In this document: one piece after another, positions 54,697 to 64,000 of the stretch | How the letters are laid out: each line of letters starts with the position of its first letter | How positions within the stretch are numbered: the first letter of the stretch is position 1 | Assembly (NCBI RefSeq): GCF_016461825.1 | Contig: NZ_JAEMNU010000051.1 | Span: forward strand, 25,640-89,639 | Reading direction: 5' to 3' | Length of the DNA stretch: 64,000 nt | Origin: Rugamonas violacea | GTDB taxonomy: Bacteria; Pseudomonadota; Gammaproteobacteria; Burkholderiales; Burkholderiaceae_D | Translations under genes and position numbers: made by a program | Notes under the pieces: generated by a model | Databases searched by the model: none | What the model was told of the DNA's origin: nothing | What the model saw: the letters and a program-made list of their open reading frames with translations, nothing else

Positions 54697-55335
54697 ATGA
54701 AAAAAGTCTTAGCGGCACTTTCCTTGTCCCTGCTGGCATTGTCCTCGGCGCACGCCGGCACGATCGCAGGGCTTTACAACACCGGCGCCGGCTCGTCCTT
54801 TACCACCGACGACAACTATCAACTGAAAGTCATCTCGGGCAGCACCGTCTTGCCCGGCGATCACCCCTACATCAGCGGGAACGGGTCGATTCGCGGCGAA
54901 TGGCTGCCGAACAGCGGCGCATCGAAATGGATCACCCCCATGCCTTTGGGCAGCGCATCGCTGGACCCCGATGTGATCGGGATCTATTCCTATACCTTGC
55001 GTTTCAATGTGAGCGATGCGCAACTTGCCGGTGCCCGGTTCACCGGACGCATGGCCGCCGACAACCTGGTGTCCGCGTATTTGAACGGGCACCTCATCGG
55101 CACCGGGACCGGTTTCAGCAGCTGGTCGAACTTCGCGGCCAACAGCGGCTTTGTCAGCGGCATCAATACGGTGCAATTCCTGGTCATCAATGAGGCTGGC
55201 GGGGGCAACCCGAGCGGCTTGCGCGCGGAGTTCCTGTCCTCGATCACTGCGGTGCCGGAACCGGAAACGTATGCCATGCTGCTGGGCGGCTTGGCGCTGG
55301 TGGGATGCGCCGCGCGCCGCAGAAAGCAAGCATAA
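54697..55335 (+). CDS. PEP-CTERM exported protein
   Basis: A 212-aa secreted protein with signal peptide MKKVLAALSLSLLALSSAHA and a C-terminal PEP-CTERM sorting signal, AVPEPETYAMLLGGLALVGCAARRRKQ (PEP motif, hydrophobic helix, basic tail). The mature region is beta-rich with SYTLRFNVSDAQLAGARFTGRMAADNLVSAYLNG, like choice-of-anchor or lectin-type folds. Function unknown. PEP-CTERM proteins are processed by an exosortase, not encoded in this window. A terminator follows at 55351. Confidence 0.85.
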   Translation: MKKVLAALSLSLLALSSAHAGTIAGLYNTGAGSSFTTDDNYQLKVISGSTVLPGDHPYISGNGSIRGEWLPNSGASKWITPMPLGSASLDPDVIGIYSYTLRFNVSDAQLAGARFTGRMAADNLVSAYLNGHLIGTGTGFSSWSNFAANSGFVSGINTVQFLVINEAGGGNPSGLRAEFLSSITAVPEPETYAMLLGGLALVGCAARRRKQA

Positions 55336-55350
55336 GCCTGCTTGAAAAAC

Positions 55351-55384
55351 AAAAAAGCCCGGCCGGTTAAGGCTGGGCTTTTTG
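55351..55384. terminator. Bidirectional terminator (PEP-CTERM gene and tRNA-Asn copy 2)
   Basis: AGCCCGGCC and GGCTGGGCT form a stem flanked by AAAAAA and TTTTT. It closes the PEP-CTERM transcript on the plus strand and the tRNA-Asn transcript on the minus strand. Confidence 0.85.
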
Positions 55385-55392
55385 CTGTGTTC

Positions 55393-55468
55393 TGGCTCCC
55401 CGACCTGGACTCGAACCAGGGACCTGCGGATTAACAGTCCGTCGCTCTACCAACTGAGCTATCAGGGA
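55393..55468 (-). tRNA. tRNA-Asn (GTT), copy 2
   Basis: Base-for-base identical to copy 1, with encoded CCA, anticodon GTT and TATAAT 11-16 bp upstream of the gene. Confidence 0.97.
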
Positions 55469-55579
55469 ATTGAGGCCGAATTATATCCGCTCAAAACGAA
55501 ATTGGCGACCCTGCGGGGAATATTTCTTAAAAAATCCCGCACTCGGCGGGATTTTCTTGCCAGCAGTACCCTGCCCGAC

Positions 55580-56203
55580 TTATTTGGCCGAATTCCTGCG
55601 GCGTGCAAGAAAACCAAACAAGCCCATGCCAGCCAGTAACATGCCGTAAGTCTCCGGCTCAGGCACTGCCGCCGTGACGGAAATATTGTCCAGCGCCGCG
55701 CCATAATAGGTGTTGGCAGGACTGCCGGAGAAATACAAGGTGCTCAGGGCCGAGGTGGCCACGAAGCTGAACGCCCGACTTTCCCAGCCCATGCTGCCGT
55801 GCGACTTGCCGGCCGCATCGAAGGTGAACGTATTGGAGCCGGTCACGCCTGCGGTGATGGTCTTGATGTTGCCGCCGCCGTCGGTGTTGCCCGCCATGTC
55901 GAAGCTGACGTTATAGGTCTGCCCCAGGACGGTGGCAAAGGCTTGCGAAATGGTCGCGGCGCTATTGCCATTCAGATCCAGGCTGTATTGGCCCAACGCC
56001 GGCGCCCAATACGTGTTGATCAGGTCGACACTGCCACTGTCGACGCTCCAGCCAGCCAAACCAGGTCCGGCGTTGATGGTCTGGAAGTTGCCGCTGAACG
56101 AGCTCGACTCGAAGCCGCCATTCGTGATCAGTTCGGCGGAGTGCGCCAACGGGGTCAACAAGGCAAAGGCGGCAATAGCGAAGCTGGTTTTGATCTTGAA
56201 CAT
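55580..56203 (-). CDS. PEP-CTERM exported protein with DUF642/choice-of-anchor C-like fold
   Basis: A 207-aa secreted protein: signal peptide MFKIKTSFAIAAFALLTPLAHS, then ELITNGGFESSSFSGNFQTINAGPGLAGWSVDSGSVDLINTYW, the galactose-binding-like DUF642 opening seen in choice-of-anchor C proteins. LGQTYNVSFDMAGNTDG is the second conserved block. The C-terminal PEP-CTERM signal is VPEPETYGMLLAGMGLFGFLARRRN. It faces copy 2 of tRNA-Asn and is unrelated in sequence to the other PEP-CTERM protein except for the sorting tail. Function unknown. Confidence 0.87.
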   Translation of the reverse strand: MFKIKTSFAIAAFALLTPLAHSAELITNGGFESSSFSGNFQTINAGPGLAGWSVDSGSVDLINTYWAPALGQYSLDLNGNSAATISQAFATVLGQTYNVSFDMAGNTDGGGNIKTITAGVTGSNTFTFDAAGKSHGSMGWESRAFSFVATSALSTLYFSGSPANTYYGAALDNISVTAAVPEPETYGMLLAGMGLFGFLARRRNSAK

Positions 56204-56429
56204 GACGGAACTCCTGACGGGTTGAAGGATGATGCCTTGAGTCGATTATCAAATGAAAGAAATTAAATGTCAACAAAGCACTAGATATTTGCTTTTGGAA
56301 ATTTATATTTGCGTCGAAAAAGAGACAAAAAGCATGCAATATTTCCCGATGGAATTGCAATGCACATCTGTTCAGAGCAAGCTTGCCTGAATTGCCAGAT
56401 TTTATTTGGGGAGGGGATTTGCAGGGGGC

Positions 56430-56463
56430 AAAAAAAATGACGCGATCAACGCGTCATTTTTTA
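56430..56463 (-). terminator. Rho-independent terminator of tRNA-Asn copy 3
   Basis: AATGACGCG and CGCGTCATT pair around ATCAA; on the minus strand the stem is followed by seven T. Confidence 0.9.
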
Positions 56464-56469
56464 TCATTC

Positions 56470-56545
56470 TGGCTCCCCGACCTGGACTCGAACCAGGGAC
56501 CTGCGGATTAACAGTCCGTCGCTCTACCAACTGAGCTATCAGGGA
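56470..56545 (-). tRNA. tRNA-Asn (GTT), copy 3
   Basis: Identical to copy 1, with anticodon GTT, encoded CCA, and TATAAT followed by GCGGCCTC immediately upstream of the gene. Confidence 0.97.
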
Positions 56546-56657
56546 AAAGAGGCCGCATTATAGCTGCTCAAAACCAATTTTGCTCCCCCTTGCGCGAAAA
56601 ATTTTCATGGCATCGTCGATTGACCACAAAAATTGGACAAGCAGCCGCGCCCCGCCC

Positions 56658-58028
56658 TCAAGCGGCGCGGCGCTGCATATTGGCCGCGCCGGCGGCGGGC
56701 TTGAAACGCCCCGGCGACGGCAGCGCGACCAGTCCGCCTGGCGTCGCGCCGGGCAGGTCGTCGTCCAGCATGCGCACCAGCGGCGCCAACACCACCCGCT
56801 CGTCCGGCGTCGAGGTCTGCAGGGCGAGATCGCGCGCGATGTCGCGCAGCCGCCATTGGATCTCCCGGCCGGCCACCTCGCGCTCGAACAGCAGCATGTC
56901 GTCGGCGCCAACGCCCAGGTCCGGCTCGGGCCGCACATACACGTCCAGGCCGGTGCTGATGAAGGCGCGGCGGATGTTGCGCACCCGCTCCATCGTCTTG
57001 TGCAATAGTTGCAGCGTGCTGGGCGACTTCGCCGCCGGCCCCACCATCAAGCCCTCGCCGACGTCGAGGATGGCCGCGATGCGCCAGAACAGGCGCTCCA
57101 CGCCCTCGCCGCCCTGCGCGCGGACGGGATCGGCGCCCGCCTCCGGGGCCGCCATGCGCAGCGCGCCCGAGATGGCCGACAACAATTCGTGCGAATACTC
57201 GCCGGGAATGATCTTCAGGGCCAGCTCGGCGCGCTCCAGCGGATGGTCCTTCAACAGCAAGCCGGCGATCATCTCGGCCACCGCCACGGCCTGGCCCGGC
57301 GCGCTGATCTGGCTGCCGCCGATCTGCCGTGGGTAACCGCTGCCGTCGAAGCGCTCGTGGTGCTCGGCCACCGCCCGCCCGACCGCCGCCGGATAGGCGC
57401 CCAGTTCGTCGATCAGCATCTGCCCGATGCGCGGATGCACGACGATGTGCGACCACTCGTGCGGCAGCAGGCGCTTGCCGCGCGCCAGGTAGGCGGGCGC
57501 GATGTACAACTCGCCGACATCGTGCAGCATGCCCGCCAGGCCGGCCACCATCTGCTCCTGCTCGCTCAGGCGCAGCTTCTGCGCCATGCAGATCGACAGC
57601 AGACTGACCAGCACCGCGTGCTCCAGCGCGTGCGCGCCGCTGCGGTCGGCCACGGTCAGCATCATCCCGAGGGCGCTGCCGAACTCCAGCCGGGCCAGCT
57701 GCGCCAACACCGAGGCGCCGCCCTTGCCGCTGGCGCGCAGGATGTGGGCGACCGGCGGGCTGGTGTCGATGAGGCGGCTGGCGATGGCGACGATGGCCTT
57801 CGGCTCGACGCCGCCGCACACCCGCACGGAACTTTCGAACGGTTGGCGCAACTTGTGCAGGATCAGCTTTTCCTGCAGGACCCGGGTGACCTGGGTGCCC
57901 TTGGCCACCAGCTTCATGCCGCGCACGTCGAGAATGTCGACGATCACCTCCACCGCCATGATTTCGGCCACCGCCATCACCTTGTCCAGGTAATGTCTGT
58001 TGACGGGGGCGGCTTGTAGGGGTGACAT
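56658..58028 (-). CDS. HD-GYP domain protein (putative c-di-GMP phosphodiesterase)
   Basis: A 456-aa protein. An N-terminal half (about 1-120) of unknown fold precedes an HD-GYP-type domain: EHAVLVSLLS, LHDVGEL (HD at 169-170), VHPRIGQ, and AEHHERFDGSGYP (223-233, HH and GYP present). All metal-binding positions look intact. The C-terminal 150 residues are less conserved. It should degrade cyclic di-GMP, with no receiver domain to tell what it senses. The start at 58028 has GGAAGGAACCCC upstream; a longer in-frame start at 58103 adds residues of no recognisable match. Confidence 0.83.
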   Translation of the reverse strand: MSPLQAAPVNRHYLDKVMAVAEIMAVEVIVDILDVRGMKLVAKGTQVTRVLQEKLILHKLRQPFESSVRVCGGVEPKAIVAIASRLIDTSPPVAHILRASGKGGASVLAQLARLEFGSALGMMLTVADRSGAHALEHAVLVSLLSICMAQKLRLSEQEQMVAGLAGMLHDVGELYIAPAYLARGKRLLPHEWSHIVVHPRIGQMLIDELGAYPAAVGRAVAEHHERFDGSGYPRQIGGSQISAPGQAVAVAEMIAGLLLKDHPLERAELALKIIPGEYSHELLSAISGALRMAAPEAGADPVRAQGGEGVERLFWRIAAILDVGEGLMVGPAAKSPSTLQLLHKTMERVRNIRRAFISTGLDVYVRPEPDLGVGADDMLLFEREVAGREIQWRLRDIARDLALQTSTPDERVVLAPLVRMLDDDLPGATPGGLVALPSPGRFKPAAGAANMQRRAA

Positions 58029-58260
58029 GGGGTTCCTTCCGGGAGCGGCGCGGGGCCGAAAATTAACTCCCGGAATGATATCCATTAAATTACTTACGGG
58101 CAATATATATTACTACGTAGTAACTTAAACCACACTTACTGATCCGACCACCGCGCCAGCGAAAAATGCTACGTTCAGCCCTTACTTTGGGCTAGACTTG
58201 TCCGCACAGCCGCAATACGTTCCAAGGACAACTCAAGCAAGTTTACATGGGAGCCGCGCC

Positions 58261-58557
58261 ATGTCGGATGCAATTAAAACGCCAGAACAGACCCGCAATG
58301 CTCGACTGGAAGCGCGCGTGCCGAGCGAGCAGAAAGCCCTCTTCCAGCGCGCCGCCGCGCTGGCCGGGCGGACGCTCAGCGAGTTCGTGATTGATAGCAC
58401 GCAGCAGGCAGCGGCCAAAATCGTCCAAGAACACGAACTCATCCGCCTGTCGCGCGAGGAGCAGATTTCCTTTGTGACGGAATTGCTCAATCCGCCGGAG
58501 CCCGGCGTCCGCCTGCGTCAGGCAATCGAGAACTATCGACAAAAATCGAGGCTGTGA
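58261..58557 (+). CDS. DUF1778 (TacA/AtaR-type) antitoxin
   Basis: A 98-aa ribbon-helix-helix antitoxin of the DUF1778 family: NARLEARVPSEQKALFQRAAALAGRTLSEFVIDSTQQAA. A C-terminal toxin-binding segment follows (LLNPPEPGVRLRQAIENYRQKSRL). The ATG at 58261 matches the family start. Its toxin partner starts at the next base but is truncated. Such antitoxins normally repress their own operon. Confidence 0.85.
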   Translation: MSDAIKTPEQTRNARLEARVPSEQKALFQRAAALAGRTLSEFVIDSTQQAAAKIVQEHELIRLSREEQISFVTELLNPPEPGVRLRQAIENYRQKSRL

Positions 58558-58810
58558 TTGGCCCTCATCTTGACCCCTGAATACATTGTCCCTCTTCAAA
58601 AAGGACATGACCGCAGTGTCTTCGACTGCGGCAACGATGAACTCAATCGCTATCTGAAACGGCAGGCGCGGCAGGATGCCGAAAAATATGCGGCCGCACC
58701 TTTCGTTTTGATCGAAACAGACGCCCCCATCATCAGAGCCTATTACACACTCTCATGCTCCCAGCTTCCCTTGACAGAGTTGCCGGTGGAGTTGCGACAA
58801 ACCATGAGCG
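58558..58810 (+). pseudogene. Truncated GNAT toxin gene (TacT/AtaT-type)
   Basis: From TTG 58558, immediately after the antitoxin stop, the frame encodes VPLQKGHDRSVFDCGNDELNRYLKRQARQDAEKYAAAPFVLIE and IRAYYTLSCSQLPLTELPVELRQTM. This is the N-terminal half of a GNAT tRNA-acetylating toxin of the DUF1778 partner group. Coding similarity ends at about 58810, where the terminator of tRNA-Asn copy 4 starts, and the acetyl-CoA-binding half is gone. The frame continues into the tRNA only by chance. Confidence 0.75.
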
Positions 58811-58816
58811 GTAAAC

Positions 58817-58849
58817 GAAAAAGGCCACGTTTTTCAACGTGGCCTTTTT
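58817..58849 (-). terminator. Rho-independent terminator of tRNA-Asn copy 4
   Basis: AAAAAGGCCACGT and ACGTGGCCTTTTT form a long stem around TTTTCA, with T runs on both strands. Confidence 0.9.
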
Positions 58850-58857
58850 ACTTGTTC

Positions 58858-58933
58858 TGGCTCCCCGACCTGGACTCGAACCAGGGACCTGCGGATTAAC
58901 AGTCCGTCGCTCTACCAACTGAGCTATCAGGGA
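58858..58933 (-). tRNA. tRNA-Asn (GTT), copy 4
   Basis: Identical in sequence to the other three copies. Its upstream region has TATAAA and a different discriminator (TGTTGCCTC), so it diverges from the others just outside the gene. Confidence 0.97.
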
Positions 58934-59053
58934 TTAGAGGCAACATTTTATACTGTTTCTTCCACATCATCAAGGTGCTGATGAAGCAATCCGATCCGTA
59001 TTCCGTGCTGCCTTTTCGAATCGATCTTGCGATCAATCCGAAGAAGCAAGATC

Positions 59054-60268
59054 TTAAAGGACTTTGGCGATGGCGTCAATCACGATATCGATGTTGCGCG
59101 AATTTAATGCCGCCACGCAGATGCGGCCGGTGTCGACCGCGTAGATCGATTCGGCGCGCAGCTGCTCGACCTGGGCCTTGCTCAGGCCCGAGTAGGAGAA
59201 CATGCCGATCTGGTCGCGCACAAAGGCGAAGTCGTGCGCCGGGGCTTTCTCTTGCAGCTTCTTGACGAAGGCGTCGCGCATTTCCTTGATGCGCACGCGC
59301 ATGCCGGCCAGCTCCTCTTCCCACAACTGGCGCAGTTCCGGCGTGGTCAGCACGGTGGCGACCACCTTGCCGCCGTGCACCGGCGGGTTCGAGTAGTTGG
59401 TGCGCACCACGCGCTTGAGTTGCGACAGCAGGCGGCCGGCCTCTTCCGCGCTGGCGGCGACCACGCTGAGCGCGCCGACGCGCTCGCCGTACAGAGAGAA
59501 CGACTTCGAGAACGAGTTGGAAATCAGCAATGGGCCACCGCTGGCGGCGAAGCGGCGCACCACGGCGCCGTCCTCGGCGATACCGGCGCCGAAGCCCTGG
59601 TAAGCCATGTCGAGGAAGGGCACCAGGCCGCCGGCGCCGACGGCGGCGATCACTTCGTCCCACTGCGCGCCGCTCAGGTCGGCGCCGGTCGGGTTGTGGC
59701 AGCAGGCGTGCAGCAGCACGATGGAGCCGCGCGGCATCGCCTTGAGGTCGGCCAGCATGCCGGCGAAATCGACGCCGTGCGTGACGGCATCATAGTAGGC
59801 GTAGTTGTTGACGACGAAGCCGGCGCTCTCGAACAGGGCGCGGTGGTTTTCCCAGCTCGGATCGCTGATGTAGACCTGGGCGCCCGGCGCGAAGCGCTGC
59901 AGGAAGTCGGCGCCGATCTTCAACGCGCCGGTGCCGCCGATGGCCTGCACCGTGACGGCGCGGCGCTCTTGAATCACGGCGCTGTCGGCACCAAATACCA
60001 GCTCCTGCACCGCCTTGTCGTAGGCCGCCAGACCCTCGATCGGCAGATAGGTGCGCGGCGCGGCCTGTTCGATCAGTATCGCTTCCGCCTTTTGCACGCA
60101 CGCCAGCAGCGGCACTTTGCCGTTGTCGTCATAATAGACACCGACGCCAAGATTGATCTTGGCCGGATTCTGATCCGCGTTGAAGGCTTCGGTGATACCC
60201 AGGATAGGGTCGCGGGGGGCCATCTCGATGGCGCTGAACAGGCTGGCTGAAACGGAGGGGTTCGTCAT
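59054..60268 (-). CDS. tyrB: Aromatic amino acid aminotransferase (TyrB/AspC family)
   Basis: A 404-aa PLP enzyme of aminotransferase class Ia that interconverts Tyr/Phe and their keto acids, and possibly Asp. Segments read DPILGITEAFNADQN at the start, SDPSWENHRALFESAGF, HACCHNPTGADLS, DMAYQGFG, and the PLP lysine Lys255 in SNSFSKSFSLYGERVG. RTNYSNPPVHGG and the C-terminal Arg region are typical. The start MTNPSVSASLFS at 60268 is preferred over an upstream in-frame extension. It is divergent from uvrB across 110 bp. The tyrB/aspC distinction is by resemblance. Confidence 0.88.
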   Translation of the reverse strand: MTNPSVSASLFSAIEMAPRDPILGITEAFNADQNPAKINLGVGVYYDDNGKVPLLACVQKAEAILIEQAAPRTYLPIEGLAAYDKAVQELVFGADSAVIQERRAVTVQAIGGTGALKIGADFLQRFAPGAQVYISDPSWENHRALFESAGFVVNNYAYYDAVTHGVDFAGMLADLKAMPRGSIVLLHACCHNPTGADLSGAQWDEVIAAVGAGGLVPFLDMAYQGFGAGIAEDGAVVRRFAASGGPLLISNSFSKSFSLYGERVGALSVVAASAEEAGRLLSQLKRVVRTNYSNPPVHGGKVVATVLTTPELRQLWEEELAGMRVRIKEMRDAFVKKLQEKAPAHDFAFVRDQIGMFSYSGLSKAQVEQLRAESIYAVDTGRICVAALNSRNIDIVIDAIAKVL

Positions 60269-60378
60269 GATAAGATTCGATTCGATTGGAGGCGGTTCGC
60301 GGCGGGTTGTGCGCAGTAGCCCTGAGTTACCGCGCCAGGGCCGTTGGCAGGCCAATATTTTAACAAAGGTCTGAGGAT

Positions 60379-62478
<2,100 letters not shown>

Positions 62479-62495
62479 GCGCCCCCCTCAAAACC

Positions 62496-62605
62496 CGTCG
62501 TCGTTCCCGCGCAGGCCCCGTCGTCGTTCCCGCGCAGGCGGGAACCTATGCTGAGCCAATGGGCATACGGGGTATGGACTGCCGCCTGCGCGGCGGTCCG
62601 CCGAC
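62496..62605. repeat. REP-like palindromic repeat, family A, copies 3 and 4
   Basis: A partial arm (GTCGTCGTTCCCGCGCAGG, 62496-62515) is followed by a full doublet starting at 62523: GTCGTTCCCGCGCAGGCGGGAAC, a centre reading ctatgctgagccaatgggcatacggggtatgg, and a degenerate second arm. The centre is the reverse complement of that at 32108-32185. Confidence 0.75.
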
Positions 62606-62623
62606 GCGGAACGCCAGGGCGCG

Positions 62624-63220
62624 CTACAGGGACTTGATGAACTCGCGAATGCCGCCCAGCAGCATCTCGACCGACATCGCCGTCAGAATCAAGCCCATCA
62701 GCCGTTCGAAGGCCGTCATCACCTGCGGGCCAAGCACCTTCTGCAGCCGCTCGGCGCCGAGGAACACCGCCAGCCACACCACCAGCACGGCGGTCAGCGC
62801 GGCGACGTGCACCAGGATCTCGCCGGTGCTCTCGCGCGAGAACAGCAACACCGTGGCCAGCGCCGACGGCCCGGCCAGCGCCGGAATGGCCAGCGGCACA
62901 ATGAAGGGCTCGCCGCCATCGGTCTTGCCGAGCACGCCGTCGGGATGCGGGAAGATCATGCGTATGGCGATCAGCAACAGGATCACGGCGCCGCCGATGC
63001 GCAGCGACACCTCGGACAATTGCAGCGCGGTCAGGAAATGCCGGCCGAAGAACATAAAGGTCAGCAGCAAGACGAAGGCGATCATGCACTCGCGGATCAC
63101 GATGCGCGGCCGGCGCGCCAGCGGCACCGGGTTGAGCACGCTGGCGAACAAGGGCACGTTGCCGAAGGGATCGGTCACCAGCAGCAACAGGATAAAGGTC
63201 TGGAAGAAATTCTGGGTCAT
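62624..63220 (-). CDS. MarC-family integral membrane protein
   Basis: A 198-aa polytopic inner-membrane protein. It has LLLVTDPFGNVPLFASVL near the N-terminus, RIGGAVILLLIAIRMI, and PLAIPALAGPSALATVLLFS, the usual MarC helices. About six hydrophobic segments are present. MarC proteins have no established transport activity. The start MTQNFFQTFI at 63220 is normal for the family; an upstream in-frame extension is not. It is convergent with uvrB, separated by a repeat. Confidence 0.87.
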   Translation of the reverse strand: MTQNFFQTFILLLLVTDPFGNVPLFASVLNPVPLARRPRIVIRECMIAFVLLLTFMFFGRHFLTALQLSEVSLRIGGAVILLLIAIRMIFPHPDGVLGKTDGGEPFIVPLAIPALAGPSALATVLLFSRESTGEILVHVAALTAVLVVWLAVFLGAERLQKVLGPQVMTAFERLMGLILTAMSVEMLLGGIREFIKSL

Positions 63221-63334
63221 TGCGGGCCTGGTCTGAAATAGTGGACGACGACGATGACGCCATTTCCACAATGTTACTACAGAGCAGCCTATTTCCTCAA
63301 AAATCAACCCTCCTCCGGCAAGCCCGCCCGGCCC

Positions 63335-64000
63335 TCAAAAACGATACTGCAAGCTCAGGTTGACGCCGAAGCGCTCGTCGGGAATGCCACCCAGCGAGGC
63401 GGGCGGCGACGGCAGGCGGTTGTCGCGGTCGAACAAGTTGCGCAGCTGTAAAGATGCGCTCAACTGTGGCGAGAGCAGCTTGCTCAGCGTCACATCGGTG
63501 CGCGCATAGGGGCGCAACCGTTGCGCCGGAAAACCCTCGGTGGTCGGCACGTCGTCGGTCGCCGCCTGCCAGCGCTGGCTCACATACAGCTGGCAGGAGG
63601 GATCGAACACGGCGCGGCCGACGGCGACGCTGAACATCGTGGTGGGAAACAAATTGTAGGTGGCACCGCTACGCGAATTGCGGCTGCGCACGTAGGAGCC
63701 GGCCGCGTCGAGCAGCCAGCCGCCGCCCTGCCAGTGCAGGCTGGCACTGGCGCCGTAGGCGTCGTTGCGCTCGACGTTGAGATATTGCGACAGCTTGTTG
63801 GGCGCCAGCAACATGGCGGCGATGCCGTCGCGCCAGAGTGTGCGGAACAGCGTCAACTGCAGCAGCGAGTCGGCGCGCTGGCGCAGCGCCACCAGCTCGT
63901 AGCTGTCGATGACCTCCGGTTTCAAGGACGCGTTGCCCAGCACGCTGCCCTGGGCGCCGCCCAGCTCCACCGCCGACGGCGCGCGGAAAGCCTGGCCGTA
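63335..64000 (-). CDS. TonB-dependent receptor, C-terminal part (runs off the window)
   Basis: At least 221 residues of the barrel of an outer-membrane receptor. Visible are YGQAFRAPSAVELG (the late-barrel FRAP motif at the window edge), GNASLKPEVIDSYELVAL, FPAQRLRPYARTDVTLSKLL, LRNLFDRDNRLPSPPA and the terminal FGVNLSLQYRF ending in Phe. The plug and N-terminal part lie beyond position 64000. Substrate unknown. Confidence 0.85.
   Translation of the reverse strand, partial: YGQAFRAPSAVELGGAQGSVLGNASLKPEVIDSYELVALRQRADSLLQLTLFRTLWRDGIAAMLLAPNKLSQYLNVERNDAYGASASLHWQGGGWLLDAAGSYVRSRNSRSGATYNLFPTTMFSVAVGRAVFDPSCQLYVSQRWQAATDDVPTTEGFPAQRLRPYARTDVTLSKLLSPQLSASLQLRNLFDRDNRLPSPPASLGGIPDERFGVNLSLQYRF

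Noticed and set aside
55382-55639. A small frame reading through tRNA-Asn copy 2
   Set aside because: Its N-terminus is a translation of the tRNA gene, a well-known annotation artefact. The C-terminal residues of the truncated toxin frame at 58858 have the same origin.
60269-60378. Possible LexA box upstream of uvrB
   Set aside because: uvrB is SOS-controlled in some bacteria, but I see no CTG-N10-CAG palindrome in this gap.

Overview
The window is GC-rich, gene-dense betaproteobacterial DNA. PEP-CTERM proteins, a TIGR02285-type periplasmic protein, a PA0069-type radical SAM protein, a DUF3334 protein and the back-to-back aromatic aminotransferase/uvrB arrangement suggest Oxalobacteraceae (Massilia, Duganella or Janthinobacterium relatives). 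The family-level placement is inference from gene content.

Layout. 0.2-4.5 kb: a four-gene export operon (HlyD-type adaptor, ABC ATPase, two MacB/FtsX-type permeases). 4.5-7.8 kb: a VOC protein/FAH-family hydrolase/maleylacetoacetate-isomerase operon divergent from a LysR regulator. 7.9-9.7 kb: a ChaC-type gamma-glutamylcyclotransferase and a radical SAM protein with a near-consensus LexA box in front of it. 10.0-15.4 kb: a tight operon of a DUF2760 protein and two divergent Hsp70-like ATPases. 15.5-16.1 kb: a DTW-domain tRNA modification enzyme.

16.2-43.8 kb is a type VI secretion (T6SS) locus in three transcription blocks: TPR lipoprotein-tssB-tssC-hcp-tssH-tssA (minus); tssF-tssG-vgrG-effector cassette-tssJ-tssK-tssL (plus); M15 peptidase-tssM-tagF-BON/OmpA protein (minus). 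I could not find tssE. The effector cassette is a DUF2169 protein, a PAAR-like (DUF4150) effector whose C-terminus looks like the Tse6 NAD(P) glycohydrolase family, and a Tsi6-like immunity protein. It is followed by about 1.1 kb of decayed genes: a 2OG-Fe(II) oxygenase remnant, an immunity-like reading frame broken by one TGA, and a fragment of a second DUF2169 gene. This looks like the scar of an earlier effector cassette.

43.8-48.5 kb: a small heat-shock protein, a GH19 hydrolase, a TIGR02285-like periplasmic protein, a MocR-type regulator and a LysE-type exporter. 48.7-58.9 kb is organised around four identical tRNA-Asn(GTT) genes, each with its own terminator. Between them lie a DUF3334 protein, a TonB receptor, an M28 peptidase, two PEP-CTERM proteins, an HD-GYP protein, a LuxR-type fragment, and a DUF1778 antitoxin whose GNAT toxin is cut off at the fourth tRNA. 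59-64 kb: aromatic amino acid aminotransferase, uvrB, a MarC protein and the 3' end of a TonB-dependent receptor running off the window. Two dispersed palindromic repeat families occur in the intergenic gaps.

All family assignments come from reading motifs and recalling families; no database search was run.
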